Counted from the first letter of the stretch, positions 25,082 to 33,859 are shown. The stretch: 64,000 nucleotides of DNA from Microbacteriaceae bacterium (GCA_025464995.1 JAODMO010000055.1:99861-163860), one strand, 5' to 3'. Translations and numbers: made by a program. Notes: generated from the sequence alone by a model not told the origin.

Positions 25082-26056
25082 TCAGCCGCGTTGCGCAAGC
25101 ACCCTGCGGTGGAGGCCGACGAGCGAGAGAGCGCCGCCGATCGCGAGGGCCAGCAGCCCGAACGCCGCGGGAGCCAGCGTGTCGGCCCCCGTGTTCGCGA
25201 GCGTGTCGGCGACGGCACGGGACGAGCCGCCGCGATCGACCGGCGTCGTCGGGGCTGCGCTCGGGCCGGCCACGGGTGCCGCCACGGGTGTCGCGCCCGC
25301 GTCGCCGCCAGGGGGAACCACGGCGGCGACCCGGATGTCGTTGACGAGGCGGGTGCTGCAGAACGCGAGCGCGCCGCCGCCGTTGACGGAGCCGTTGCAC
25401 TGGTTGACCACGATCGGCACGAGCGGCGTCTGCGTCGACGGCCCGACCGTGCAGTTGACGCGGGTGGGCGCGCCGCCGCCGTTGACGGAGCCGTTGCACT
25501 GCGTGATAGTCGCGCCCGTGGTGGTGTCGTAGCTGTCGCAGTTGAGCGTGGACGCTCCGCCGCCCTGGCCCGACCCCGCACATTGGTTGACGGTGGCCGG
25601 CGTGACGCCGGCCTGGTCTGCGGCGGTCGCGTTGGTGACGACGTTCGTGACGAGTACATCGCATCGCACGACGCTGCCGCCGGCGTTACCCGAGCCGTTG
25701 CACTGGTCGACCGTCGTGGTGGTCGTCGGGTAGCTCGTCGTCACGGGATCGGCGCACGTGACCGCGGCCGGTGCGCCGATGCACTCCGCGACCGTCACGA
25801 TGGACGACTGGGCCCCGGTCGCGAGGTCGACGCTGTTCTGGATCGTCACGGAGCACTGCACCTGCGCGGCCGCCGCGTTGTACACGCCGTCGCACTGGGC
25901 GATGGTGTTCGCCGCGGAGGCGGGGCTCGCGGCGCCGATGGGCGCGAGAGCGAGGAGAGCCGCGAAGAGCGCGGTTCCGACAAGGGCTGCGGCACGCCGC
26001 ATCCGCTGGTTCTGCAAGCCAGTGCTTTTCTGCTGGCTCGTGTCGAGACTGTTCAT
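25082..26056 (-). CDS. Secreted cell-wall-anchored repeat protein (LANTG sorting signal)
   Basis: 324 aa from ATG 26056 (GGGGGGAAA 6 nt upstream). Signal peptide (MRRAAALVGTALFAALLALAP, ending ASPASA). The body has five or more copies of a QCNGS-x-NGGGA-type unit, each followed 8-12 residues later by another cysteine, so every unit may hold a disulfide. A Pro/Ala/Thr-rich stalk leads to LANTGAD, a hydrophobic stretch and RRVLAQRG: a sortase-type LAxTG signal as used by actinobacterial class E sortase. No sortase gene is in the window. The role is unknown; surface-structural or adhesive is a guess. Confidence 0.83.
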   Translation of the reverse strand: MNSLDTSQQKSTGLQNQRMRRAAALVGTALFAALLALAPIGAASPASAANTIAQCDGVYNAAAAQVQCSVTIQNSVDLATGAQSSIVTVAECIGAPAAVTCADPVTTSYPTTTTTVDQCNGSGNAGGSVVRCDVLVTNVVTNATAADQAGVTPATVNQCAGSGQGGGASTLNCDSYDTTTGATITQCNGSVNGGGAPTRVNCTVGPSTQTPLVPIVVNQCNGSVNGGGALAFCSTRLVNDIRVAAVVPPGGDAGATPVAAPVAGPSAAPTTPVDRGGSSRAVADTLANTGADTLAPAAFGLLALAIGGALSLVGLHRRVLAQRG

Positions 26057-26164
26057 GGTGTTTCCCCCCGGTTGTACCTGCATTCTGCCAGTAAAAGCGT
26101 GACGAGGCCGTCACCGGGGCGTGACGAGCGAGTGTCGCCTCTACAGATGGCGCGACAAATGCGC

Positions 26165-26713
26165 TCAGTGCGCGTCGAGCTCCGCGGCGAAGGCCTCGAA
26201 GGCCTCGTCGCCGAAGAGCACGAAGGTGACCACGTCGACGCCCGGGTCGTCGGCCCCGGTCGCCTCGCGCACGGTGTGGACCGCGACTCGGGCGGCGTCA
26301 CGGAGCGGCCAGCCGTAGACCCCGGCGCTGACGGCGGGGAACGCGACGGTGCGCGCGCCGACGTCGCGGGCGACCTCGAGCGAGCGCCGGTAGCAGGATG
26401 CGAGCGTCTCGCTGCGGTCGTCGTCGCGGCTGTAGACGGGGCCTACCGTATGGATCACCCAGCGAGCGGGCAGTCGTCCGGCCGTCGTGGCGACGGCATC
26501 CCCGGCGGGCAGCCCGGCGCGGAGAGTCGTCGCCCTCAACCGACGGCATTCCTCGAGGATCGATGGTCCGCCGGCGCGGTGGATGGCGCCATCCACACCG
26601 CCGCCGCCCAGCAGCGAACTGTTGGCGGCGTTGACGATGGCCGCGGTGGCCGCGTCGTGCTCGGCGAACCGGGTGATGTCACCACGGTGCAACTCGAGAC
26701 GGGTGCTGTCCAT
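26165..26713 (-). CDS. Macro-domain protein (O-acetyl-ADP-ribose deacetylase type)
   Basis: 182 aa. A single macro domain: IVNAANSSLLGGGGVDGAIHRAGG is the ADP-ribose-binding signature (Asn-Asn, Gly loop and the catalytic-type Asp), with AGLPAGDAVATTAGRLPARWVIHTVGP and VAFPAVSAGVYGWPL as the following conserved strands. It resembles YmdB/MacroD enzymes that remove acetyl or ADP-ribose groups. It lies 10 nt downstream of marP, so the two may be co-transcribed. Confidence 0.93.
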   Translation of the reverse strand: MDSTRLELHRGDITRFAEHDAATAAIVNAANSSLLGGGGVDGAIHRAGGPSILEECRRLRATTLRAGLPAGDAVATTAGRLPARWVIHTVGPVYSRDDDRSETLASCYRRSLEVARDVGARTVAFPAVSAGVYGWPLRDAARVAVHTVREATGADDPGVDVVTFVLFGDEAFEAFAAELDAH

Positions 26714-26722
26714 GCTGAGAGG

Positions 26723-27913
26723 CTACCCGCGCACGCACGTGCCAGGGGCGACCGGCTCGGAGAGAGTGGGTGCCGCGGCGGCGACAGGGCCCAGTTCGGC
26801 GATCGTCATGGCGTAGCCCACGTTGGCGAGGTCGGCGCTCTTGGCGAAGACGACGCCGGCGACTTCGCCGGACGTGGTGACGAGCGGCCCGCCCGAGTTG
26901 CCCTCGCGCACGTCGGCGGCGAGCGTGTAGATCTCCCGGGTCCCTCCAGGCTGGCCGTAGATGTCGTCGACCGAGGTGGTCGTGATGGAGAGCACCTTCG
27001 CGGCGCCCGTCGTGAATGGTCCGCCGTACGGGTACCCGTCCACGACGGCCGAGGCGCCCGTCGGCAGCGTGGAGGCGAGCGGCAGGGGAGGCGTCGTCAT
27101 GCCGGCGACGGCGATGACCGCGAGGTCGACGGTCGGGTCGAAGTACACGATGCGGCCCGGGAGGGCGCCCCCGCCGGGCAGCTCCACGATGGGCTCCGCG
27201 ACTCCGGCGACGACGTGCGCGTTCGTGACGACACGGTCTCTCGCCACGACGAAGCCGCTGCCTGTCTGGTTCTGGCCGCACTCGAACGCGTTGCCCGTGA
27301 TGCGCACGACGGAGTTGGCGGCGCGCACGAGGTCGGGCGTTCCCGTGTCGGCGAGGGGAAGCTCGGGCGAGGTCGTGATGCCGCCGAGCGCCTCGGTGAT
27401 GAGCGGAAGCCCGTCGTCGACGACGGTGGAGCGCACGCGCGCGAGGAACGCCTCGACGGGGTCGGGGGTCGCGTCGTTCACGGCCCGTAGCACGGCCGAG
27501 GCGCCGATCGCCTGCGAGAGCGGCGGAACGCCCAGCGACGTGACGCCGAGCGCGAGCAGCGCGACGATGAGGGCGGCCGCGATGCCGCTCACGACCGCGC
27601 CGAGCACGCGGTCGAGCATCCGCAGCGGCGACTTCTTCAGTCGTGAACGGATGCTGCGCCCGACGCTCGCGCCGACGGAGTGTCCGAGCACGACGAGGGT
27701 GATCGCGGCGAACACCGTCGCGACGATGCGCCACATCGGTTCCGGAACCCATGATCCGACGATGGGGATGGCGAAGTACGCGGCGACGGCACCGACCACC
27801 ACGCCCGCGAGGGCCGAGACGCCGTGCAGCAGGCCGCGGCGGTACCCGGAGACCGTGTAGCCGACGAGCAACAGCACGAGCAGCACGTCGAGAATCCAGA
27901 AACCGTCCATCAT
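26723..27913 (-). CDS. marP: MarP-type membrane serine protease (CvpA + trypsin-like)
   Basis: 396 aa from ATG 27913 (GGGAGAGGGA upstream). Four N-terminal helices form a CvpA-like domain (about 1-130; DVLLVLLLVGYTVSGYRRGLL), followed by a periplasmic chymotrypsin-fold protease with H233 (TNAHVVAG), D263 (VDLAVIAV) and S340 (REGNSGGPL). Mycobacterial MarP maintains cytoplasmic pH under acid stress by cleaving the hydrolase RipA. A homologous role is likely here. The upstream extension in the same frame (to 28144) is antisense to the S1C remnant and was not accepted. Confidence 0.93.
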   Translation of the reverse strand: MMDGFWILDVLLVLLLVGYTVSGYRRGLLHGVSALAGVVVGAVAAYFAIPIVGSWVPEPMWRIVATVFAAITLVVLGHSVGASVGRSIRSRLKKSPLRMLDRVLGAVVSGIAAALIVALLALGVTSLGVPPLSQAIGASAVLRAVNDATPDPVEAFLARVRSTVVDDGLPLITEALGGITTSPELPLADTGTPDLVRAANSVVRITGNAFECGQNQTGSGFVVARDRVVTNAHVVAGVAEPIVELPGGGALPGRIVYFDPTVDLAVIAVAGMTTPPLPLASTLPTGASAVVDGYPYGGPFTTGAAKVLSITTTSVDDIYGQPGGTREIYTLAADVREGNSGGPLVTTSGEVAGVVFAKSADLANVGYAMTIAELGPVAAAAPTLSEPVAPGTCVRG

Positions 27914-28088
27914 CCGTCCCTCTCCCGCGCCGGTGGCCGCCTGTCGAGGATACGCGGTCACGCTGCATCCGCCTCGCGCGCTCCGCTGTATCCATGAACG
28001 CTCCGAACCGACAACCAGCCACACCATCAAGAGGGCGCACACGATGGACAGCACCGACAGCAGTACCGACAGCGCCGACACCACCCAC

Positions 28089-28405
28089 AACCACGTCGTC
28101 GAGGGCGCCACGAGCATCGCGGTCACCGTGGAGTCGACCGGCACGACCTCCGACGCGCGGTCGTCGGCACCGACTCCGTCGACGACATCGCCGTCCTGCA
28201 GCTCGACGGCGCGGCCGGGCGACCGCCTCCGCCGACGCCGCGGAGGGTTCCGTCACGGTCCCAGATCGTGGCGGGCGACGAGTCGGGCAACGTGACGATC
28301 GGCGCGCCGGCCTTCATCGGTGTGCAGCTCCCGATCGGCTACACGGATGCCGCGGGCCTCGCCCACAGCGTGACGCTGTTGCTCGCGGCCGGGCCCGTCG
28401 ACTAG
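28089..28405 (+). pseudogene. Decayed S1C/HtrA-like serine protease
   Basis: Reading across frames gives an S1C protease remnant. Frame A (from 28089) encodes NHVVEGATSIAVTVESTG, the catalytic-His region. After a one-base deletion near 28158, frame B reads VVGTDSVDDIAVLQLDGAAG (catalytic-Asp region). Frame B then continues, after a junction of non-homologous Pro/Arg-rich codons, into VTIGAPAFIGVQL, the linker-to-PDZ boundary, and stops at 28405. The segment with the catalytic serine is missing and the PDZ domain is cut short. Just before it (about 28044-28085) are short GAC-AGC-ACC repeats, which may mark the deletion edge. Confidence 0.75.
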
Positions 28406-28434
28406 GCGTCCTGTCCGCCAGGCTCCCGTCGCGG

Positions 28435-30303
28435 CTAGGCCCCCGTAGCGACGGGGCTCGAGCCGACGCGGCCGGGGCCGAGCATGATCTCGCGGATCTG
28501 CTCGATCGGCAGCTTGGGCTCGCGCCACGCCGTCAGCACGCCGTTGGTCTCCTGTCCCGTGTCGGTGAGCTGCGTGTAGCAGTAGCCAGCGAGCACCTCG
28601 CTGGAGTGCACGGCCCCGAGCAGGGCTCCGAGGCGGTCGGCGAAGTCTCCCGCGGAGTTGGCCGAGGAGTAGCCCCACTCGTCGCCGAAGTGTGTGCTCG
28701 GCGCGAACTTGATGCCGCCGAACTCGGTGAGCATGACGGGCTGCCCGCGGTCGACCTCGTCGCTGAGCCGGAGTCGACGGCCGGCGGGGCCGAGGCCCCT
28801 GAACAGCTTCGAGACGCTCGCGGCGTCTGCATAGCGGGCCGACATGATCTCGCCGGAGGCCTCGTAGTCGTGGATCGACCAGATGTCGGAGTCGAGGTGC
28901 TCCCAGCCGTCGTTCGAGACGACGGGCCGGCTGCCGTCGAGGCTCTTCGTGAGGTGGAACAGCGAGCGCGCGAACTCGCGTACGCGCGGTTCGTGGGCGA
29001 TGTGCTGCACGCCCCAGCTCTCGTTGAGCGGCACCCACGTGACGATGCTTGGGTGCGAGGAGTCGCGCCGGATGACGTCGGACCATTCGGCGGCCACGCG
29101 CCGGGCGGCCGTGGTGGAGAACTCGTAGGCGCTCGGCATCTCCTCCCAGAGGAGCAGGCCGAGGCGGTCGGCCCAGTACAGAAACCGCGGGTCCTCGACC
29201 TTCTGGTGCATACGGGCCGAGTTGAAGCCGAGGTCCTTGATGAGCTGTACCTCGGCGCGCAGGGCGTCGGCGTCCGGCGCCGCGAGGTGGCTGTCGGGCC
29301 AGAAGCCCTGGTTGAGCACGGAGCGGAGGAACACGGGCCGGTCGTTGAGCAGGAAGTGGCCGCCCTCGACGGCGACGCTGCGCAGTCCGAAGTAGGAGTG
29401 CACCGTGTCGTCGGCCACGGTGACGGTCGCGTCGATGAGGCGCGGCTTGCGCTCGCTCCAGAGCAGCTCCTCGTAGTGCTGGCCGTTGATCTGGCGGGGG
29501 ATCGGGATCGACACCTCGATGCGGTGCGCGTCGAGGCGCACACGCTGTTCGGCGAGCACCTCGCCCTCGTACCGGAGGGTGACGTTGAGCATCGTGCCGG
29601 GCTGCGGACGACGGCTGAGCTCGACGTCGAGTCGCACCGAGCCCCCCGGCACGTTCGGCGCCCAGGCGAGATGCGCGACTGAGACGGCGGGCACCGCCTC
29701 GAGCCAGACCGGCTGCCAGATGCCCGTCGTGCGGTGGTACCAGATGACGTGCGGGTCGACCTGCCAGTCCTGCTTGCCGCGGGGCTGTGCCACGTCGAGC
29801 GGGTCGTCTTCGGCCCGGACGACGAGAGACTGGATGTCGCCCCTCTCCGTTGAGAGCGCGTCGGTGATGTCGAAGGAGAACGGCGTGTGGCCGCCCTCGT
29901 GGTGTCCGAGCAGGCTGCCGTTCAGCCACACGGAGCTGCGATAGTCGACCGCACCGAAGTGCAGGAGCACGCGTTCGCCGGACCGCATGGCCTCGGGCGT
30001 CGTCAGCTCGGCGATGGAGATGTCTCGCTCGTACCAGACGACGGGGTGGAAGCCGGTCTCGCCGACGCCGGATGCCGCGGACTCCGGCGGGAATGGCACG
30101 GTGATGGTGCGGTCGAACCGCACGAGTTCTTCGGCGGTGAACCAGCGCTCGCCGAGTCCGACGGACTGGTCATCGAACCTCAAGCTCCACTCGCCGCCGA
30201 GATCCACCCAGTTCTCGCGCACGAGCTGGGGGCGGGGGTAGCTGCCGTCCTGACGGGACGCGCGGAAGGTCTCGTACGGTATCTCGATGGTGTCAATGCG
30301 CAT
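28435..30303 (-). CDS. Glycoside hydrolase family 2 (beta-galactosidase/glucuronidase type)
   Basis: 622 aa from ATG 30303. Jelly-roll N-domain (about 25-190; AQPRGKQDWQVDPHVIWYHRTTGIW), Ig-like domain, then a TIM barrel (from about 310). Acid/base E428 lies in WVPLNESWG, nucleophile E527 in VMLTEFGG. No signal peptide, so it acts in the cytoplasm on imported oligosaccharides. The exact sugar cannot be read; GH2 covers galactosides, glucuronides, mannosides and arabinosides. Paralogous to the GH2 at 35751-37676. A palindrome likely bound by the adjacent LacI-type repressor sits 20 nt upstream of its start. Confidence 0.92.
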   Translation of the reverse strand: MRIDTIEIPYETFRASRQDGSYPRPQLVRENWVDLGGEWSLRFDDQSVGLGERWFTAEELVRFDRTITVPFPPESAASGVGETGFHPVVWYERDISIAELTTPEAMRSGERVLLHFGAVDYRSSVWLNGSLLGHHEGGHTPFSFDITDALSTERGDIQSLVVRAEDDPLDVAQPRGKQDWQVDPHVIWYHRTTGIWQPVWLEAVPAVSVAHLAWAPNVPGGSVRLDVELSRRPQPGTMLNVTLRYEGEVLAEQRVRLDAHRIEVSIPIPRQINGQHYEELLWSERKPRLIDATVTVADDTVHSYFGLRSVAVEGGHFLLNDRPVFLRSVLNQGFWPDSHLAAPDADALRAEVQLIKDLGFNSARMHQKVEDPRFLYWADRLGLLLWEEMPSAYEFSTTAARRVAAEWSDVIRRDSSHPSIVTWVPLNESWGVQHIAHEPRVREFARSLFHLTKSLDGSRPVVSNDGWEHLDSDIWSIHDYEASGEIMSARYADAASVSKLFRGLGPAGRRLRLSDEVDRGQPVMLTEFGGIKFAPSTHFGDEWGYSSANSAGDFADRLGALLGAVHSSEVLAGYCYTQLTDTGQETNGVLTAWREPKLPIEQIREIMLGPGRVGSSPVATGA

Positions 30304-30322
30304 ATCACCATTGTCTAGCAAC

Positions 30323-30336
30323 TTCTAGCGCTAGAA
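30323..30336. promoter_or_regulatory. Putative LacI-family operator (GH2 promoter)
   Basis: TTCTAGCGCTAGAA is a perfect 14-bp palindrome 20 nt upstream of the GH2 start, with the CG-centred form of LacI/GalR operators. It shares the AGCGCT core with the palindrome at 31506-31519 upstream of the ABC transporter operon. Confidence 0.7.
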
Positions 30337-30379
30337 AATTCCCCCAACAGGGGGACGGGGTTCCGAGCCTGTGGAGAAC

Positions 30380-31390
30380 CTAGTAGCTCGGCGCGCTCTC
30401 CCGCACGATGAGACTGAAGTCGGCGACGCGGTGGCGCCCCGGGCCCGAGTACCCGCCGATGCGCTCCTCGAGCATGTCGAGGGCGAGCGTTGCGACCTGC
30501 GTCGTGTCGGGCGCGATCGTCGTGAGCGAGGGGTGGGTGAAGGAGGCCATTGTGATGTCGTCCCAGCCGATCACCGCCACATCCTCGGGCACGCGCAATC
30601 CGAACTCCTGCAGTGCGCGGAGCGCCCCGATCGCGGCCAGGTCGTCGCGGCAGACGAGACCGTCGAAGCGGTGGCCGGCCACGAGCGCGCGCCGCACCGC
30701 GTCGGCCGAGTCGCGCGGGCTGATCTCCACGCTCGGCATCACGAGCGCCTCATCCAGTTCGAGCGCCGCCGCCGAGATGGCGTTGCGGAACCCCGAGAGC
30801 CGTTGGATGGATGTCACGGACGGGTCGTGCTTCTCGTGGCCGATGAAGCCGATGCGCTTACAGCCGAGGGCGACGAGATGGCCCGTGGCGCGCGCGACGG
30901 CCGCCGCGTTGTCGATCATGACGTGGTCGATGCTGTACGGCGCCGGGCCTTCGCCCAGCAGCACGAGCGGTGCGTCGTGCTGCTGCTTCGAGATCTCGAG
31001 CGACGGCATCCGGGAGGGCTGGAAGATGACGCCGTCGACGAGACCCGCCTCCCTCGTCGAGATGATCTCGCGCTCGTTCGCGGCCGTGCCGTCGGTCTGC
31101 TCGAGGAGGAGGCGGTAGCCGCGCTCGGTCGCGAGGCCCGTGACGATGCGCGCGAGTTCGGCGAAGTAGGGCAGGCTCACGTCGCTGAAGGCGAGGGAGA
31201 GCATGCCCGTGCGTCCGGTCGCGAGGCGTCTCGCAGAGATGTTCGGCCGGTAGCCCAGCTCCGAGATGGCGGCCTCGACCTTCGACCGCATCCGCTCGCT
31301 GACGTGCGGGTAGTCGTGCACGACGTTCGAGACGGTCTTCATCGACACCCCGGCGAGCTCGGCGACGTCTTGCAGGCGCACACCAGCCAT
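30380..31390 (-). CDS. LacI-family transcriptional repressor
   Basis: 336 aa from ATG 31390 (GGGAGG upstream). N-terminal LacI helix-turn-helix (VRLQDVAELAGVSMKTVSNVVH), hinge helix (SARRLATGRTGML), then a periplasmic-binding-protein-like sugar-sensing core ending in VRESA. It sits between the GH2 gene on one side and the divergent ABC/GH operon on the other. It most likely represses both through the AGCGCT palindromes and is released by an oligosaccharide inducer. It may also control itself through the palindrome at 31414-31432. Confidence 0.93.
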   Translation of the reverse strand: MAGVRLQDVAELAGVSMKTVSNVVHDYPHVSERMRSKVEAAISELGYRPNISARRLATGRTGMLSLAFSDVSLPYFAELARIVTGLATERGYRLLLEQTDGTAANEREIISTREAGLVDGVIFQPSRMPSLEISKQQHDAPLVLLGEGPAPYSIDHVMIDNAAAVARATGHLVALGCKRIGFIGHEKHDPSVTSIQRLSGFRNAISAAALELDEALVMPSVEISPRDSADAVRRALVAGHRFDGLVCRDDLAAIGALRALQEFGLRVPEDVAVIGWDDITMASFTHPSLTTIAPDTTQVATLALDMLEERIGGYSGPGRHRVADFSLIVRESAPSY

Positions 31391-31413
31391 AGCACCCGCC
31401 TCCCGTCCGTCAA

Positions 31414-31432
31414 GTCGGTTGTCACAACCGAC
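31414..31432. promoter_or_regulatory. Second palindrome type, upstream of lacI-like gene
   Basis: GTCGGTTGTCACAACCGAC is a perfect 9-bp inverted repeat around one base, 24 nt upstream of the repressor start. It differs from the AGCGCT palindromes, so it may bind another regulator (TTGTCACAA resembles LacI/GntR-type sites) or be a weaker autoregulatory site. Confidence 0.5.
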
Positions 31433-31493
31433 GCCCCACCATAGTGTCGCGATCACCACTGTAGCGAGCGGCGCCGACGTCGTTGTCATCCCC

Positions 31494-31522
31494 TTGACGA
31501 CTCACTTACAGCGCTGTAAATT
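31494..31522 (+). promoter_or_regulatory. Promoter of the sugar ABC/GH operon
   Basis: TTGACG (31494-31499), a 17-nt spacer, and TAAATT (31517-31522) form a sigma-70-like promoter. The operator palindrome 31506-31519 overlaps the spacer and the first bases of the -10, the ideal position for steric repression. Confidence 0.75.
31506..31519. promoter_or_regulatory. Putative LacI-family operator (ABC/GH operon)
   Basis: TTACAGCGCTGTAA is a perfect 14-bp palindrome with the same AGCGCT core as the site at 30323-30336. It overlaps the -10 of the operon promoter. Confidence 0.75.
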
Positions 31523-31601
31523 GGCCGATGATTGATCGTCTATCGTGAACAGCGGTCACGCAGCACCCGAACACCGGAATGTCACTCAAAGGAGAGCAAC
31601 A

Positions 31602-32921
31602 ATGAAGAACAGCAAACTGCGCGCGATAGCCGCGGTTGCCGTACTCGGCCTGGGCGCATCGCTCGCGGCCTGCGCGGGAGGCGGTGGCTCTTCAGGATCC
31701 GCCGACAGCGTGCGAGGCGAAGCCGAGTACAAGGGACCCAAGGTCGAGATCACGTTCTGGAACGGCTGGACCGGCGGCGCGGCCCCCGTCCTGGTTCCGA
31801 AGCTCGTACAGAAGTTCAACGACGAGCACCCGAACATCAGCGTCAAGAGCAACGCCATGGAGTGGGGCAACATCGCCCAGAAGATGCCCCTCGCCATCAA
31901 GGCGGGCAAGGGGCCGGATGTGGCGGTCGGACACGGCGACGACGTCGCCACCTACGCGGCACAAGGCCTGCTGCTCAAGACGGACGACGTCGTGAAGGCA
32001 CTCGGCTACTCGCAAGACGACTTCCCCGAGGGCCTCATGGACGCGGGACAGTACAACGACAGCCAGTACGGAGTGCCGTGGAGCGTCACCCCGCTCGGCC
32101 TCTACATCAACAAGGGCGTACTCACCGCGGCCGGACTCGACCCGAACACGGTGCCGACCGACCAGGAGAGCTACCTCGCGGCGCTCGACGCCCTCAAGGC
32201 GAAGGGCATCCAGGGTGAGTGGGTCGACGGCTACGTCTTCACCGGCACCTTCGAGTTCGAGTCGTTGCTCTGGCAGTTCGGCGGCGACCTCTTCAACGAT
32301 GACGTCACCAAGTCCACGTTCAACTCCGACGCCGGGGTGAAGGCGCTGACTTGGATGACCGACCTCATCGAGAAGGGCTACAGCCCCGCAAACGTCGCCG
32401 CCGACGGCAACATCAACGCCCTCGTGGGCGGCGAGACGGCGTTCAACTGGAACGGCGTCTGGCAGACCACCAATGAGGCGCTCCAGGCGACCGAGTGGAC
32501 CGCGGTGCCCGTTCCCCAGATCGGCACCGAGAAGGCGGTCTGGTCGAGCTCGACGCACTGGATGTTCCCCAAGAACAAGAACCAGAACGCCGATGAGTCG
32601 GCTGCCGCCGCGACGTTCGTCAAGTGGATGAACGACAACTCGGCCGACTGGGCCTCGACGGGCGAGCTGCCCGCACAGAACACGGTGCGCGAAGACCCCG
32701 CCCTGCTGCAGAACTACCCGGCCCTCGCGCCGTTCCTCGACGAGCTCGAGTACGCGCACTACGAGACCGTGTCGCCCGGCATCACGAACGCCATGGCCGA
32801 GGTCGCGACGGCGGTGAACGAGGCCGTTCTCGGCAAGAAGTCACCGAAGGAAGCCCTCGACGACGCTGCGAAGAAGGCTGACCAGCTGCTCGAGCAGAAC
32901 AAGGCGCAATACGGTGGCTAA
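31602..32921 (+). CDS. Sugar ABC transporter, substrate-binding lipoprotein
   Basis: 439 aa from ATG 31602 (AAAGGAG 7 nt upstream). Signal peptide with lipobox LAAC, then an extracytoplasmic family 1-type binding protein (EITFWNGWTGGAAPVLVPKLVQKFNDEHP; NWNGVWQTTN). It should capture oligosaccharides for the two permeases that follow; the importer ATPase is not in the window and is probably a shared MsmK/MalK-type protein encoded elsewhere. First gene of a six-gene operon; the next GTG start lies inside its last codons. Confidence 0.93.
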   Translation: MKNSKLRAIAAVAVLGLGASLAACAGGGGSSGSADSVRGEAEYKGPKVEITFWNGWTGGAAPVLVPKLVQKFNDEHPNISVKSNAMEWGNIAQKMPLAIKAGKGPDVAVGHGDDVATYAAQGLLLKTDDVVKALGYSQDDFPEGLMDAGQYNDSQYGVPWSVTPLGLYINKGVLTAAGLDPNTVPTDQESYLAALDALKAKGIQGEWVDGYVFTGTFEFESLLWQFGGDLFNDDVTKSTFNSDAGVKALTWMTDLIEKGYSPANVAADGNINALVGGETAFNWNGVWQTTNEALQATEWTAVPVPQIGTEKAVWSSSTHWMFPKNKNQNADESAAAATFVKWMNDNSADWASTGELPAQNTVREDPALLQNYPALAPFLDELEYAHYETVSPGITNAMAEVATAVNEAVLGKKSPKEALDDAAKKADQLLEQNKAQYGG

Positions 32922-33852
32922 TCCCACCATCACTGCTTCCCGCCGGGGCTCGCGCCCCGGCGGGAAGCTGGCGGCGCGCAAGACGCTGACCGCCTACCTG
33001 TTCCTCGCGCCGTTCCTCGTGATCTTCGGCATCTTCGTGCTGTTTCCGGCCATCTACGGCCTGTGGATCAGCCTCCATGTCTGGAACCCCCTCCTCGACG
33101 TGCACCCCTTCGTGGGGCTGCAGAACTTCATCGATCTCTTCACCCCTGACTCGCTGACCTTCAGCGACTTCTGGGAGAGCATGGGCGCCACGGGCATCTT
33201 CGTGCTCGGAAGCGTTCCACTGCTGCTGGCCATCCCGCTCGCGGTCGCCATCCTGCTCAACCGCAAGGTGCGCGGCGGCACGTTCTTCCGCGGGGTGTTC
33301 TTCGCGCCCTACGTGCTCGGCGTCGCGGTCGTCAGCGTGCTCTGGCGCTACCTGCTCGACCCCCAGCTCGGTGTGGTCAACGCGGTGCTCGGCCTCCTCG
33401 GCCTGCCCGACGACATCCCGTGGACGGTCGACGTGCCGTGGGCCTGGATCTCGCTCATCGGCATCACCGTCTGGTGGACGCTCGGTCTCAACACGGTCAT
33501 CCTGCTCGCCGGTCTCAAGGGCATCAGCGCCGACCTCTACGAAGCCGCGTCGATCGACGGAGCGGGCGCCTGGCGCAAGTTCACCAGCGTCACCCTGCCC
33601 GGCCTGCGTCCGGTCATGGTCTTCGTCTTCACCGTGACGCTGCTCGCCTCCGCCAACATGTTCGGCCAGGCCTTCCTCATCACCGAGGGTGGACCGGGAA
33701 CACAGACGCGCACCGCGATCATGTACATCGCCAACCAGGGCCTCGTGCAGAACCAGATGGGCGCCGCGACGGCCATGAGCTACGTGCTCTTCGCCATACT
33801 CGCCGTCGTCAGCGTCATCAATTTCCGCCTCCAGCGCGACAACACGAAATGA
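32914..33852 (+). CDS. Sugar ABC transporter permease (MalF type)
   Basis: 312 aa from GTG 32914, overlapping the binding-protein stop by 8 nt. Six helices. The ATPase-contact EAA loop is visible as LYEAASIDGAGAWRKFTSVTLPGL. It forms the membrane channel with the next gene. A basic N-terminus (TASRRGSRPGGKLAARK) precedes the first helix. Confidence 0.94.
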   Translation: MANPTITASRRGSRPGGKLAARKTLTAYLFLAPFLVIFGIFVLFPAIYGLWISLHVWNPLLDVHPFVGLQNFIDLFTPDSLTFSDFWESMGATGIFVLGSVPLLLAIPLAVAILLNRKVRGGTFFRGVFFAPYVLGVAVVSVLWRYLLDPQLGVVNAVLGLLGLPDDIPWTVDVPWAWISLIGITVWWTLGLNTVILLAGLKGISADLYEAASIDGAGAWRKFTSVTLPGLRPVMVFVFTVTLLASANMFGQAFLITEGGPGTQTRTAIMYIANQGLVQNQMGAATAMSYVLFAILAVVSVINFRLQRDNTK

Positions 33853-33859
33853 GCCGATC

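Noticed and set aside
24206..27490. A 1094-codon open frame on the plus strand
   Set aside because: It runs antisense through four well-supported genes (HxlR-BTAD regulator, LANTG protein, macro-domain protein, MarP); long spurious frames are expected at this GC content.
27914..28144. Hydrophobic upstream extension of marP on the minus strand
   Set aside because: It is antisense to the S1C protease remnant and to a Ser/Thr/Asp-rich short repeat, which automatically gives Val/Leu-rich antisense text; the good ribosome site lies before 27913.
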